DNA from: Shewanella metallivivens
Lineage (GTDB): Bacteria; Pseudomonadota; Gammaproteobacteria; Enterobacterales; Shewanellaceae
Length of the DNA stretch: 64,000 nt
Reading direction: 5' to 3'
Assembly: GCF_028750675.1 (NCBI RefSeq)
Contig: NZ_JAQQPZ010000001.1
Span: forward strand, 413,327-477,326
Shown: positions 19,734 through 29,150 of the stretch, piece by piece
Layout: every line of letters starts with the position of its first letter
Position numbering within the stretch: the stretch's first letter is position 1
Position numbers and translations under genes: made by a program
Notes under the pieces: generated by a model
Told to the model about the DNA's origin: nothing
What the model saw: the letters and a program-made list of their open reading frames with translations, nothing else
Database searches by the model: none

Positions 19734-19766
19734 AGAGTCATCTTCCTAGTGGGGATGGCTCTTTTG
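19734..19766 (+). terminator. Hairpin with short T-run between sdhB and sucA
   Basis: Stem AGAGTCATCTTCC / GGGGATGGCTCT (with G-T pairs) followed by TTTT. It could be a leaky terminator that sets the ratio of sdh to suc transcripts. Confidence 0.5.
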
Positions 19767-19824
19767 TGCGTTTAAGTAAGACCTTCTGCTATTATCTTTG
19801 AGATAATTTCAGTGTACGTGTGAT

Positions 19825-19838
19825 GTAACTTTAGTTAC
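19825..19838. promoter_or_regulatory. Palindrome upstream of sucA
   Basis: GTAACTTTAGTTAC is a perfect palindromic pair of GTAACT arms around TT, 51 bases before the sucA ATG. The flanks (GTG..CAC) extend the symmetry loosely. It may be an operator; no regulator is assigned. Confidence 0.3.
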
Positions 19839-19889
19839 TCACTGTTATGTTTATGGCTAGCACGTGTATCAAGTTTGAAAGGAATAACA

Positions 19890-22712
19890 ATGCACCAAGG
19901 CATCATGAAAGCCTGGCTCGATTCATCACATCTAAGTGGTGCTAACTCGACCTACGTAGAAGAGATGTATGAAGCCTATCAAGAAGATCCGCAATCAGTG
20001 ACTGCTGATTGGCAGCTTGTTTTTGATAACCTCCCGCCCGTGAACGGTGCCTCAATTGAAGTACCTGAAGCCGCCCACTCTAAAGTTCGTGACTATTTCC
20101 GTAGCTTAGCCCTTGAAAGTCGCTCTAAAGGCGCTGCACGCGTCAGTGACCCTGAGCTAGATGCGAAGCAAGTTAAAGTTCTACAGTTAATTAATGCTCA
20201 CCGTTTTCGTGGTCACCAAAATGCTAATCTCGACCCATTAGGGTTATGGAAGCGTGAAGCTGTTCAAGAATTAGATCCGGCTTATCATGGCTTAACCGCT
20301 GAAGATATGCAGCGCGAGTTTAATACTGGTTCATTCGCCTTAGGCGGTGAAACCATGAAGCTTGCTGATATTATTCGCGCGTTAAAAACCACTTATTGTG
20401 GTTCAATTGGCGCTGAATACATGCACATTACTGACACTGACGAAAAGCGTTGGATCCAACAACGTCTTGAGCCAACGTTAGGCAAGGCAAACTACGATAA
20501 CGCGGTAAAAAAACGTATTCTTGAAGGCCTGAACGCTGCCGAGGGTATGGAAAAATACCTTGGTGCTAAGTTCCCGGGTGCCAAACGTTTCTCGTTAGAA
20601 GGTGGTGACGCGCTTGTTCCTATGATGCGTGAAATCATTTATCGTGCTGGTGAAGCTGGTACTAAAGAAATCGTCGTAGGCATGGCTCACCGTGGTCGCT
20701 TAAATCTATTAGTCAATATTCTAGGTAAGCGTCCTGCAGAATTGTTTGACGAATTTGCCGGTAAACATGCAGATACCCATGGTTCAGGTGACGTTAAGTA
20801 TCACCAAGGTTTCTCATCCGATTTTGAAACGCCAGGTGGTAATGTCCATTTAGCGTTAGCCTTTAACCCATCTCACTTAGAGATCGTTAATCCAGTGGTT
20901 ATTGGCTCAGTGCGTGCTCGTCAAGATCGTCGTGGTTGTAAAGACGGTTTACAAGTGATGCCAATTACCATTCATGGTGATTCGGCAATTACAGGTCAGG
21001 GTATTGTACAAGAGACATTTAACATGTCTCAAACACGTGGTTTTACTGTGGGCGGTAGTATTCGTATCGTAGTCAATAACCAAGTGGGCTTTACTACGTC
21101 TAATCATGCTGATGTGCGTTCTACAGAATACTGTACTGATATCGCTAAAATGGTTCAGGCACCCATTTTCCACGTTAATTCAGACGACCCAGAAGCCGTT
21201 GCGTTTATTTCTCAGCTTGCTGTTGATTATCGAAACGAATTTAAGCGTGATGTTGTGATTGATTTAGTGTGTTATCGCCGCCATGGTCATAACGAAGCGG
21301 ATGAGCCTAGTGCAACACAGCCGTTAATGTATGCCAAAATCAAGAAACACCAAACTCCCCGTAAAATCTACGCTGACAAACTGATTGCTGAAAATAGCAT
21401 TGCCGCTGATGAAGTCACGGGCTTAATTAACCATTACCGTGATGCATTAGATGCCGGTGATTGTGTGGTGAAAGAATGGCGTCCAATGACGTTACACACA
21501 GTTGACTGGACACCTTATTTAAATCGCGAGTGGGATGAAGATTATGCCAGCGCCATGACCATGGAACGCTTACAGAATCTTGCTAACAAACTTGTGGATA
21601 TTCCACAAAACCATACATTGCAATCTCGCGTAGCGAAAATTTACGGCGACCGTCAAGCGATGGCGAAAGGCGAGAAGCTACTTGACTGGGGTTTCGCTGA
21701 AACGCTAGCTTATGCCTCTATCCTTGAAGATAACAAGCGTGTACGTATCACCGGTCAAGACTCTGGTCGTGGTACTTTCTTCCATCGTCATGCTGTTCTG
21801 CATAACCAAAAGGATGGCACCACTTATTTACCATTGCGTAATGTGGCAGATGAGCAAGCGCCCATCGACATTACTGACTCAGTATTATCTGAAGCATCAG
21901 TTTTGGCCTTTGAATATGGCTATGCCACAGCAGAACCTGGTGGATTAACCATTTGGGAAGCGCAGTTTGGTGACTTTGTTAACTGTGCGCAAGTGGTTAT
22001 CGATCAGTTCTTATCATCTGGTGAGCAAAAGTGGGGCCGTTTATGTGGTCTAACAATGTTGCTTCCGCATGGCTATGAAGGTCAAGGTCCTGAGCATTCG
22101 AGTGCCCGTTTAGAGCGTTTCTTGCAACTGTGTGCTAACCACAATATGCAGGTGTGTATCCCGTCTACACCGGCGCAGGTTTATCACATGTTACGTCGCC
22201 AAGTGGTTCGCCCTATGCGTCGTCCATTAGTGGTGATGTCACCTAAATCGTTACTACGTCATCCATTAGCCGTGTCTAGTATGGAAGAGCTTGCTGAAGG
22301 CACTTTCCAAAATATTATTGGCGAGGTGGATACCTTAGATGCCAGTAAAGTCGATCGCGTTGTGTTTTGCAGCGGTAAAGTTTACTTCGAGTTACTTGAA
22401 AAACGCCGTAAAGAAAACATTAATAACATTGCCCTTATTCGTGTTGAACAGTTGTACCCGTTCCCTGATGTGGAAATGCGTGCAGCACTAGAAACATATC
22501 AACATGTTAAAGACTTTGTATGGTGTCAGGAAGAGCCGCAAAACCAAGGTGCATGGTACTGTAGTCAGCATCACTTCTGGGCTAACATTCCTGCAGGCGC
22601 TCAATTAACTTATGCCGGTCGTGAAGCTTCAGCTGCACCTGCATGTGGTTATCCTGCGTTGCATGTACACCAGCAAGAATCATTAGTGAATAGCGCATTA
22701 AAACTGTCGTAA
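19890..22712 (+). CDS. sucA: 2-oxoglutarate dehydrogenase E1 component
   Basis: 940-aa thiamine-diphosphate decarboxylase of the 2-oxoglutarate dehydrogenase complex. It starts [19 protein letters not shown], with AAGGA 7 bases before the ATG at 19890; an upstream TTG at 19875 is less likely. [28 protein letters not shown] and the ThDP-binding GDSAITGQG region are characteristic. It is followed 29 bp later by sucB. Confidence 0.98.
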   Translation: MHQGIMKAWLDSSHLSGANSTYVEEMYEAYQEDPQSVTADWQLVFDNLPPVNGASIEVPEAAHSKVRDYFRSLALESRSKGAARVSDPELDAKQVKVLQLINAHRFRGHQNANLDPLGLWKREAVQELDPAYHGLTAEDMQREFNTGSFALGGETMKLADIIRALKTTYCGSIGAEYMHITDTDEKRWIQQRLEPTLGKANYDNAVKKRILEGLNAAEGMEKYLGAKFPGAKRFSLEGGDALVPMMREIIYRAGEAGTKEIVVGMAHRGRLNLLVNILGKRPAELFDEFAGKHADTHGSGDVKYHQGFSSDFETPGGNVHLALAFNPSHLEIVNPVVIGSVRARQDRRGCKDGLQVMPITIHGDSAITGQGIVQETFNMSQTRGFTVGGSIRIVVNNQVGFTTSNHADVRSTEYCTDIAKMVQAPIFHVNSDDPEAVAFISQLAVDYRNEFKRDVVIDLVCYRRHGHNEADEPSATQPLMYAKIKKHQTPRKIYADKLIAENSIAADEVTGLINHYRDALDAGDCVVKEWRPMTLHTVDWTPYLNREWDEDYASAMTMERLQNLANKLVDIPQNHTLQSRVAKIYGDRQAMAKGEKLLDWGFAETLAYASILEDNKRVRITGQDSGRGTFFHRHAVLHNQKDGTTYLPLRNVADEQAPIDITDSVLSEASVLAFEYGYATAEPGGLTIWEAQFGDFVNCAQVVIDQFLSSGEQKWGRLCGLTMLLPHGYEGQGPEHSSARLERFLQLCANHNMQVCIPSTPAQVYHMLRRQVVRPMRRPLVVMSPKSLLRHPLAVSSMEELAEGTFQNIIGEVDTLDASKVDRVVFCSGKVYFELLEKRRKENINNIALIRVEQLYPFPDVEMRAALETYQHVKDFVWCQEEPQNQGAWYCSQHHFWANIPAGAQLTYAGREASAAPACGYPALHVHQQESLVNSALKLS

Positions 22713-22741
22713 TAGATAATTTATATAAAGGGAAGCTTTCA

Positions 22742-23932
22742 ATGAGTATCGAAATTAAGGTACCCGTATTACCAGAATCAGTTGCAGATGCAACGATTGC
22801 TACTTGGCATGTTAAACCTGGTGAAGCGGTCACTCGCGATCAAAACTTAGTTGATATCGAGACTGATAAAGTTGTATTAGAAGTGGTTGCTCCAGAAGAC
22901 GGTTCTATCTCTGAATTGTTATTCCAAGAAGGTGACACTGTTTTAGGCGAACAAGTTATTGCTAACTTTGTTGCGGGTGTTGTTTCTGGTCAAGAAGTGA
23001 CTAAAGCTGAAGCGCAAGCTCCTGCTGCAAGCGAAGCGACAAGCGATGAGTCAAGTGATGCATTAAGCCCATCTGTACGTCGTTTAATTGCTGAGCATAA
23101 TTTAGATGCTGCCAACATTAAAGGTACTGGTGTAGGTGGACGCATTACTAAAGAAGACGTTGAAGCGTTTGTTAAGTCTGCACCTGCTGCCAAGGCGGCC
23201 CCTGCTGCAGCACCGGTCGCGCCATTAGAAGGTCGCAGCGAAAAACGCGTTCCAATGACTCGTTTACGTAAAACCATTGCTACTCGTTTATTAGAAGCTA
23301 AAAACTCGACTGCAATGTTAACCACGTTTAACGAAGTGAACATGAAGCCAATCATGGATATCCGTAAGCAATATCAAGATATCTTTGAAAAACGTCATGG
23401 TATCCGTTTAGGCTTTATGTCTTTCTACATTAAAGCGGTCACCGAAGCGCTTAAACGTTTCCCTGAAGTTAACGCGTCAATCGATGGTGATGACATTGTT
23501 TATCACAACTATTTCGACATCAGCATCGCTGTGTCAACGCCTCGTGGTCTGGTAACCCCAGTACTACGTGACACTGATACCATGAACTTAGCTGAAATCG
23601 AAAAAGCGGTTCGTGAATTAGCTATTAAAGGCCGTGACGGTAAATTATCTGTTGCTGACATGACTGGCGGTAACTTCACTGTGACTAACGGTGGTGTTTT
23701 TGGCTCGCTAATGTCTACGCCAATTTTGAACCTGCCACAAAGTGCAATCTTAGGCATGCATGCCATTAAAGATCGCCCTATGGCAGTCAATGGTCAGGTT
23801 GAAATCCTGCCTATGATGTACCTAGCACTCTCTTATGACCATCGTATTGTTGATGGTCGTGAGTCTGTTGGCTTCTTAGTCGCAATTAAAGACTTCTTAG
23901 AAGATCCAACTCGTCTGCTACTTGATCTATAA
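22742..23932 (+). CDS. sucB: 2-oxoglutarate dehydrogenase E2, dihydrolipoyl succinyltransferase
   Basis: 396 aa with the standard E2 order. The N-terminal lipoyl domain has the lipoylated Lys in [12 protein letters not shown]. An Ala/Pro linker and E3-binding domain ([20 protein letters not shown]) follow. The C-terminal catalytic domain ends in [16 protein letters not shown] with the active His. The E3 gene is not in this window. Confidence 0.98.
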   Translation: MSIEIKVPVLPESVADATIATWHVKPGEAVTRDQNLVDIETDKVVLEVVAPEDGSISELLFQEGDTVLGEQVIANFVAGVVSGQEVTKAEAQAPAASEATSDESSDALSPSVRRLIAEHNLDAANIKGTGVGGRITKEDVEAFVKSAPAAKAAPAAAPVAPLEGRSEKRVPMTRLRKTIATRLLEAKNSTAMLTTFNEVNMKPIMDIRKQYQDIFEKRHGIRLGFMSFYIKAVTEALKRFPEVNASIDGDDIVYHNYFDISIAVSTPRGLVTPVLRDTDTMNLAEIEKAVRELAIKGRDGKLSVADMTGGNFTVTNGGVFGSLMSTPILNLPQSAILGMHAIKDRPMAVNGQVEILPMMYLALSYDHRIVDGRESVGFLVAIKDFLEDPTRLLLDL

Positions 23933-23955
23933 GTGAGTAGATAAAACCCTCGTCG

Positions 23956-23974
23956 CTGGCTCAGGTTGAGCCAG
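23956..23974 (+). other. Intra-operon hairpin between sucB and sucC
   Basis: CTGGCTCA, loop GGT, TGAGCCAG: a perfect 8-bp stem in the 76-bp sucB-sucC gap. No T-run follows, so it is more likely an RNA-processing or stability element than a terminator. Confidence 0.45.
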
Positions 23975-24008
23975 TTGGATTTGATTAGAAGTATATGGAT
24001 AGATCATC

Positions 24009-25175
24009 ATGAATTTGCATGAGTATCAGGCAAAAGCCTTATTTGCCGAATATGGTTTACCAGTCTCTGAAGGTTTTGCATGTGATACTGCTCAAGAAGC
24101 AGTAGAAGCAGCGGGCCACATTGGCGGAGATTTATGGGTTGTTAAGTGTCAAGTACACGCAGGCGGCCGCGGTAAAGCTGGTGGCGTTAAAGTGACTGGC
24201 AGTAAAGACGAAATCAGAGCATTCGCTGAACACTGGTTAGGTAAAAACTTAGTGACTTACCAGACTGACGCTAATGGTCAGCCAGTGGCTAAGATCCTAG
24301 TTGAAAGCTGCACTGACATCGCCAACGAATTGTACTTAGGTGCAGTTGTTGACCGTAGCACACGTCGTGTTGTGTTCATGGCATCAACTGAAGGTGGTGT
24401 TGAAATTGAAAAAGTGGCTGAAGAAACGCCAGAACTTATTCACACTGCAATTATCGATCCGTTAACAGGTCCACAAGCTTACCAAGCGCGTGATCTTGGC
24501 TTCAAGTTAGGTTTAAACCCAACGCAAATGAAGCAGTTCACTAAGATCTTCATGGGTCTTGCGAACATGTTTAACGATCATGATTTTGCATTATTAGAAA
24601 TCAACCCACTTGTTATCACAACTGAAGGTAACCTTCACTGTTTAGATGGCAAGATTGGTATTGATGGTAACGCATTATTCCGTCAACCAAAAATCAAAGC
24701 AATGCACGACCCATCACAAGATGATGCTCGTGAAGCGCATGCGGCTAAGTTTGAATTAAACTATGTTGCTTTAGATGGCAACGTTGGTTGTATGGTTAAC
24801 GGTGCAGGCCTAGCAATGGGCACTATGGACATCGTAAACCTACACGGCGGTAAGCCTGCTAACTTCTTAGACGTTGGTGGTGGGGCAACGAAAGAACGTG
24901 TTGCTGAAGCATTTAAAATTATTCTTTCTGACGCAAATGTTAAAGCTGTATTGGTTAACATCTTCGGTGGTATTGTACGTTGCGATATGATCGCTGAAGG
25001 TATTATCGGAGCAGTGAAAGAAGTTGGCGTTAAAGTGCCAGTCGTTGTACGTCTTGAAGGTACTAACGCCGATTTAGGTCGTGAAGTATTGGCGAAATCT
25101 GGTCTTGATATCATCGCGGCAACAAGTCTAACTGACGCGGCTGAGCAAGTAGTTAAAGCTGCGGAGGGCAAATAA
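24009..25175 (+). CDS. sucC: Succinyl-CoA synthetase (ADP-forming) subunit beta
   Basis: 388-aa subunit with an N-terminal ATP-grasp fold ([33 protein letters not shown]) and a C-terminal CoA-ligase half ([16 protein letters not shown]). It makes ATP and succinate from succinyl-CoA together with SucD. The stop and the sucD start share one base (TAATG). Confidence 0.98.
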   Translation: MNLHEYQAKALFAEYGLPVSEGFACDTAQEAVEAAGHIGGDLWVVKCQVHAGGRGKAGGVKVTGSKDEIRAFAEHWLGKNLVTYQTDANGQPVAKILVESCTDIANELYLGAVVDRSTRRVVFMASTEGGVEIEKVAEETPELIHTAIIDPLTGPQAYQARDLGFKLGLNPTQMKQFTKIFMGLANMFNDHDFALLEINPLVITTEGNLHCLDGKIGIDGNALFRQPKIKAMHDPSQDDAREAHAAKFELNYVALDGNVGCMVNGAGLAMGTMDIVNLHGGKPANFLDVGGGATKERVAEAFKIILSDANVKAVLVNIFGGIVRCDMIAEGIIGAVKEVGVKVPVVVRLEGTNADLGREVLAKSGLDIIAATSLTDAAEQVVKAAEGK

Positions 25176-26047
25176 TGTCTGTTTTAATTAACAAAGATAC
25201 CAAGGTAATCTGTCAAGGTTTCACTGGTGGTCAGGGTACTTTCCACTCTGAACAGGCGATTGCTTATGGCACGCAAATGGTCGGTGGTGTTTCTCCTGGA
25301 AAAGGTGGTCAAACTCACCTAGGTCTTCCAGTGTTTAACACGGTTAAAGACGCGGTAGCGGCAACAGGTGCAACAGCAACGGTTATCTACGTACCAGCAC
25401 CATTTTGTAAAGATGCAATCCTTGAAGCAATCGATGCTGGCCTTGAGCTAATCGTTTGTATTACTGAAGGCATCCCTACACTTGATATGCTACAAGTGAA
25501 AGTGAAGCTAGAAGAAACTGGCACTCGCATGATCGGTCCTAACTGCCCAGGTGTTATTACTCCTGGTGAATGTAAGATTGGTATTATGCCTGGTCACATC
25601 CACAAGCCTGGTAAAGTGGGTATTGTGTCACGCTCTGGTACATTAACGTACGAAGCGGTTAAGCAAACTACTGATGAAGGTTTCGGCCAATCTACTTGTG
25701 TAGGTATCGGCGGTGACCCAATTCCTGGTACTAACTTCATCGACGTATTGGAAATGTTCCAAAACGATCCACAGACTGAAGCGATTGTTATGATCGGTGA
25801 AATCGGTGGTAACGCTGAAGAAGAAGCGGCTGCTTATATTAAAGCAAACGTCACTAAGCCTGTAGTATCTTACATTGCGGGTGTTACTGCACCAGAAGGT
25901 AAGCGTATGGGTCATGCTGGCGCAATTATCGCTGGCGGTAAAGGTACAGCTGAAGATAAGTTTGCAGCTTTAGAAGCGGCAGGTGTAACCACTGTTCGTT
26001 CTTTAGCAGACATCGGTAAAGCATTACGCACTAAAACTGGCTGGTAA
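25175..26047 (+). CDS. sucD: Succinyl-CoA synthetase subunit alpha
   Basis: 290-aa CoA-binding and phosphohistidine subunit. It starts [20 protein letters not shown]; the Rossmann CoA-binding region, [12 protein letters not shown] and the active-site His in [12 protein letters not shown] are all present. It is the last gene of the sdh-suc cluster, followed by a strong terminator. Confidence 0.98.
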   Translation: MSVLINKDTKVICQGFTGGQGTFHSEQAIAYGTQMVGGVSPGKGGQTHLGLPVFNTVKDAVAATGATATVIYVPAPFCKDAILEAIDAGLELIVCITEGIPTLDMLQVKVKLEETGTRMIGPNCPGVITPGECKIGIMPGHIHKPGKVGIVSRSGTLTYEAVKQTTDEGFGQSTCVGIGGDPIPGTNFIDVLEMFQNDPQTEAIVMIGEIGGNAEEEAAAYIKANVTKPVVSYIAGVTAPEGKRMGHAGAIIAGGKGTAEDKFAALEAAGVTTVRSLADIGKALRTKTGW

Positions 26048-26065
26048 TTCATTACCTAGCTTGAT

Positions 26066-26089
26066 AAAAGGCGCTTAGGCGCCTTTTTT
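26066..26089 (+). terminator. Rho-independent terminator after sucD
   Basis: AAAAGGCGC, loop TTAG, GCGCCTTTTTT. It closes the sdhCDAB-sucABCD cluster. Confidence 0.92.
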
Positions 26090-26115
26090 GTTCCTTTTTT
26101 ATATTGGTATTATCT

Positions 26116-27042
26116 ATGGCCATTGTGAATATTATTTTTCCAATTATGTTGATAGTTGCACTTGGCTATGGGCTTACTCGAGCAGGTTTTTTTAGTAAAG
26201 AACAGATTGCTGGGCTGAGCAAATTTACTTTTTATGTCAGTATTCCAGCGTTTTTATTTACCAATATGTTGGCAGCACCGTTTGCCCAAAGTATTGATCC
26301 CTCTTCGTTATTGGCTTTTTATTTACCTGTGTTATTCGTATTTGCTGTTGGATATCAAATTAATCGATATTTTGGTGCTAAAACTCAACAGCGCAGTGAT
26401 GCGAGTGCTGTTTTTGCATTAGGCTGCAGTTATTCCAACACTGTGATTGTGGGCTTGCCTGTTATCACCGCCGCATTGGGTAAAGCAATGATTGGTTCGA
26501 TATTCATGATCATTACCTTTCATAGTGCCATTTTATTTGCGCTGACTTTTGTATTGGCCGCTCGTTCGCAACAGCAAGGATTTTCGTGGCGCAACTTTAC
26601 TCGCTCTATGGTGTTTAATCCGGTGGTATTAAGTATAGGACTTGGGATTATAGCCAATGGACTCAATATAAGGTTAGGCCAACAACTTGATGATGGGTTA
26701 GCATTATTAGCGAAACCGGCTCTGGCTTGTGCTTTATTTGTGTTGGGTGCCAACCTTAGTTTTTATCGAATAGGCGACAATTGGCGCTTTGCCTTGCTAG
26801 CCAGTGCTGTAAAAATACTATTATTACCGGCTTTGGTTTACCTCATGGCGGATAAGGTGTTTGAGTTTTCTGCACAAAACACCATTATGTTAGTCTTGTT
26901 AAGTGCTTCACCGTTAGGTGTCAATGCGTATTTTATTGCGACAGAGATTAAACAATATGAATCAACCTTAGGGAGCACAGTGGTGTTATCAACCTTGTTA
27001 TCAGTATTGAGTTACAGCTTATGGCTGGCATGGTTGATTTAG
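26116..27042 (+). CDS. AEC (auxin efflux carrier) family transporter
   Basis: 308-aa integral membrane protein with about ten hydrophobic segments and an internal repeat, typical of the AEC family. GYGLTRAGFFSKEQIAGLSKFTFYVSIPAFLF near the start and the SYSNTVIVGLPV segment are family hallmarks. Substrate is not predictable; bacterial relatives move malate, malonate or amino acids. The ATG at 26116 is preferred to the TTG at 26104. It is monocistronic between two terminators. Confidence 0.88.
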   Translation: MAIVNIIFPIMLIVALGYGLTRAGFFSKEQIAGLSKFTFYVSIPAFLFTNMLAAPFAQSIDPSSLLAFYLPVLFVFAVGYQINRYFGAKTQQRSDASAVFALGCSYSNTVIVGLPVITAALGKAMIGSIFMIITFHSAILFALTFVLAARSQQQGFSWRNFTRSMVFNPVVLSIGLGIIANGLNIRLGQQLDDGLALLAKPALACALFVLGANLSFYRIGDNWRFALLASAVKILLLPALVYLMADKVFEFSAQNTIMLVLLSASPLGVNAYFIATEIKQYESTLGSTVVLSTLLSVLSYSLWLAWLI

Positions 27043-27061
27043 TGTGGGTAAAATAGACAAT

Positions 27062-27091
27062 AAAAAAACCAGCAACATTGCTGGTTTTTTT
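27062..27091. terminator. Bidirectional terminator between AEC transporter and fur
   Basis: AAAAAAACCAGCAA, CA, TTGCTGGTTTTTTT: symmetric A/T runs around a CCAGCAA stem. Confidence 0.88.
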
Positions 27092-27105
27092 GCATAACAC
27101 AGTGA

Positions 27106-27537
27106 CTATTCGTCGGCGTGATCGCAAGTGTCGTTGGTGCAGTGTCCATAAAGATACAAACTGTGGTGAGTCAGTTTTATATTATGACGCATAGCAATTT
27201 CGTCCTGGCGGCGTTCAATCACTTCATCAGAAAACTCAATCACTTTGTCACAAGTTAAACACACCAAATGGTCATGGTGTTGTTGTGTCGACATTTCAAA
27301 TACGGCTTTGCCACTTTCAAAATGGTGACGATTAAGGATCCCGGCATCGTCAAATTGGTTTAATACTCGATATACCGTTGCTAAGCCAATTTCTTCGCCA
27401 ACCTCAAGTAGTTTTTTATACAAGTCTTCCGCACTGATATGCTGATTCTCAGGCTCTTGCATCAGTTCTAGGATTTTAACTCGCGGCAGCGTTATTTTTA
27501 ATCCGGCTTTTTTTAGCGCTTGATTTCCATCTGTCAT
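27106..27537 (-). CDS. fur: Ferric uptake regulator Fur
   Basis: 143-aa iron-responsive repressor. MTDGNQALKKAGLKITLPR at the start and the winged-helix segment LATVYRVLNQFDDAGI define the DNA-binding half. HHDHLVCLTCDKVIEF and the terminal CTNDTCDH give metal ligands. I chose the ATG at 27537, with AAGAGA upstream; the frame stays open to 27711 but that extension is not Fur-like. Confidence 0.96.
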   Translation of the reverse strand: MTDGNQALKKAGLKITLPRVKILELMQEPENQHISAEDLYKKLLEVGEEIGLATVYRVLNQFDDAGILNRHHFESGKAVFEMSTQQHHDHLVCLTCDKVIEFSDEVIERRQDEIAMRHNIKLTHHSLYLYGHCTNDTCDHADE

Positions 27538-27893
27538 TGCTAATCTCTTGATTGCAGAACCCATCGGTTCATCGGTGGATAATCTAATCATTATATGTCT
27601 TGAATATAAAAACATAAACCTCTTAACGCGCTTAATCAACCTATATGAAGAATATTTAGTAAAACATTTACTTAAGTTGATAGTATTTACGTGATATTGC
27701 TTAAATATCATCAGTAAACTTACTAATACTAAGGGATTATTGCACCTATAAGATGTAGGGTTATGATGAGACTATGTGATCTGTAGATGAAAAATGTTGC
27801 TTATTGGTCGTAGAGTTTAATGATATCGCCCGATAAAGTGTTAATGTTAAATTATAGCAATATGTGAATCATAACAACAATAAAGGACGTAAC
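27538..27893. other. fur-cobB divergent intergenic region
   Basis: 356 bp between divergent starts. Apart from the Fur-box-like sequence it is AT-rich and must hold both promoters. I see no other repeat, hairpin terminator or small gene. Confidence 0.5.
27578..27595. promoter_or_regulatory. Candidate Fur box upstream of fur
   Basis: GATAATCTAATCATTATA resembles the Fur consensus GATAATGATAATCATTATC but is one base short in the middle hexamer. It lies 40 bp before the fur ATG, so autoregulation is plausible. Confidence 0.35.
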
Positions 27894-28625
27894 ATGTACC
27901 GGCAAATTGTGGTACTGACCGGCGCGGGGATTTCAGCTGAGTCAGGCATTAAAACTTTTCGTGATCAACATGGTTTATGGGAGGAACATCATATAGAGGA
28001 TGTTGCCACACCCGAGGGGTATGCCCGTGATGTCGAGTTGGTTGAACGTTTTTATAATTCACGTTGGCAGCAACTCCACAGTGGCGAAGTGTTACCCAAT
28101 GCAGCCCATGAAGCGTTAGCCAAACTGGAAGCTGAATTTGATGGTGAATTACTCGTCATTACTCAAAATGTTGATGATTTACATGAGCGAGCGGGGTCTC
28201 GTCGGCTATTACATATGCATGGTGAATTATCAAAAGGCCGTTGCCCACAATCATTACAAACGTTTGTATTACGCGAACCTTTTGGCGTAGATAATTGTTG
28301 CACCTGTTGTATTCCGGGTAAACGCTTACGTCCACACATTGTATGGTTTGGTGAAATGCCCTTTGGTATGGATAGAATTCATGATGCATTAGACCATTGT
28401 GATTTATTTATCGCCATTGGTACATCGGGAACTGTCTATCCTGCCGCAGGTTTCGTCGATTCAGCAAATCATCATGGTGCACAAACGGTTGAAGTTAATT
28501 TATTGGCGGCAGACAGGCACAGTCAATTTCAGTATCATTTAACCGGTAAAGCGGGGGAGATTGTGCCAAAGTTAGTGGACAAAATTCTAGCAGGCGAGGT
28601 GATTGGCAGTGACTCAGGGGAGTGA
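27894..28625 (+). CDS. cobB: NAD-dependent protein deacylase (sirtuin, CobB type)
   Basis: 243-aa sirtuin that removes acyl groups from lysines using NAD. GAGISAESGIKTFRDQ is the NAD-binding signature, TQNVDDLHERAG holds the Asn-Asp pair, HMHGEL the catalytic His, and FYNSR fits the Tyr-x2-Arg of desuccinylase-type class III sirtuins. The zinc region (GRCPQS..CCTCC) resembles that of E. coli CobB. AAGGACG precedes the ATG at 27894. Its 3' end overlaps the next gene by 17 bp. Confidence 0.95.
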   Translation: MYRQIVVLTGAGISAESGIKTFRDQHGLWEEHHIEDVATPEGYARDVELVERFYNSRWQQLHSGEVLPNAAHEALAKLEAEFDGELLVITQNVDDLHERAGSRRLLHMHGELSKGRCPQSLQTFVLREPFGVDNCCTCCIPGKRLRPHIVWFGEMPFGMDRIHDALDHCDLFIAIGTSGTVYPAAGFVDSANHHGAQTVEVNLLAADRHSQFQYHLTGKAGEIVPKLVDKILAGEVIGSDSGE

Positions 28626-29097
28626 CATCTTAAGCTCAAAAGGGACTCATGCTAAGGTCGCAATTATTATGCGTGGTTTACCAGGGAGCGGTAAGTCATA
28701 TTGGGTTGAACATTTTATTGGTTTATTAGGCATTGAACAGTCTATGCATATTCGCCAATACGGTTACTTTTCAACCGACAGTTATTTTTATGTAGAAGGT
28801 GAATACCAATTTAATCCACAAAAGTTAGCTCAATATCATCAAGCCAATTTAACTGCTTTTATTCATGCTTTAGCACGCCAAGAACCTGTGGTCATTTGTG
28901 ATAATACCAATGTGGCTAAATGGGAGTTTATGGCTTACGAAGCGGCGGCAAATGCGTTAGGGTATCAGGTTCGCGTCGTGTTAGTGGGTCAACCTAAAAA
29001 TGCTGAACATCAACAATTATGCGCTGAGCGTAATCGTCACCATGTCCCTTTAAGCCATATTAAAAAAATGGGTCATTTGTTTGAAATAACCGAGTAA
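28609..29097 (+). CDS. P-loop kinase-like ATP-binding protein (polynucleotide-kinase/N4BP2L1-like)
   Basis: About 162 aa. Walker A MRGLPGSGKSYW sits at the N-terminus; STDSYFY, VVICDNTNVAKWEF and LCAERNRHHVPLSHIKKM follow, the pattern of small PNK/N4BP2-like and zeta-like P-loop kinases. I chose GTG 28609; TTG 28603 is possible, and the ATG at 28669 would cut off the strand leading into Walker A. It overlaps cobB by 17 bp and is followed by a terminator, so it is translated with cobB. The phosphorylated substrate is unknown. Confidence 0.8.
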   Translation: MTQGSDILSSKGTHAKVAIIMRGLPGSGKSYWVEHFIGLLGIEQSMHIRQYGYFSTDSYFYVEGEYQFNPQKLAQYHQANLTAFIHALARQEPVVICDNTNVAKWEFMAYEAAANALGYQVRVVLVGQPKNAEHQQLCAERNRHHVPLSHIKKMGHLFEITE

Positions 29098-29106
29098 TTA
29101 AGCATT

Positions 29107-29133
29107 AAAAAAGGCGCTAAAAGCGCCTTTTTT
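29107..29133. terminator. Bidirectional terminator after cobB-kinase operon
   Basis: AAAAAAGGCGCT, loop AAA, AGCGCCTTTTTT. It also lies 3' of the converging CpdB-like gene. Confidence 0.9.
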
Positions 29134-29150
29134 GTACCATTTTCAATGTA

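Noticed and set aside
27106..27711. 58-residue N-terminal extension of Fur
   Set aside because: The extension is unlike Fur, covers the putative promoter and Fur box, and the internal ATG at 27537 has a good ribosome site.
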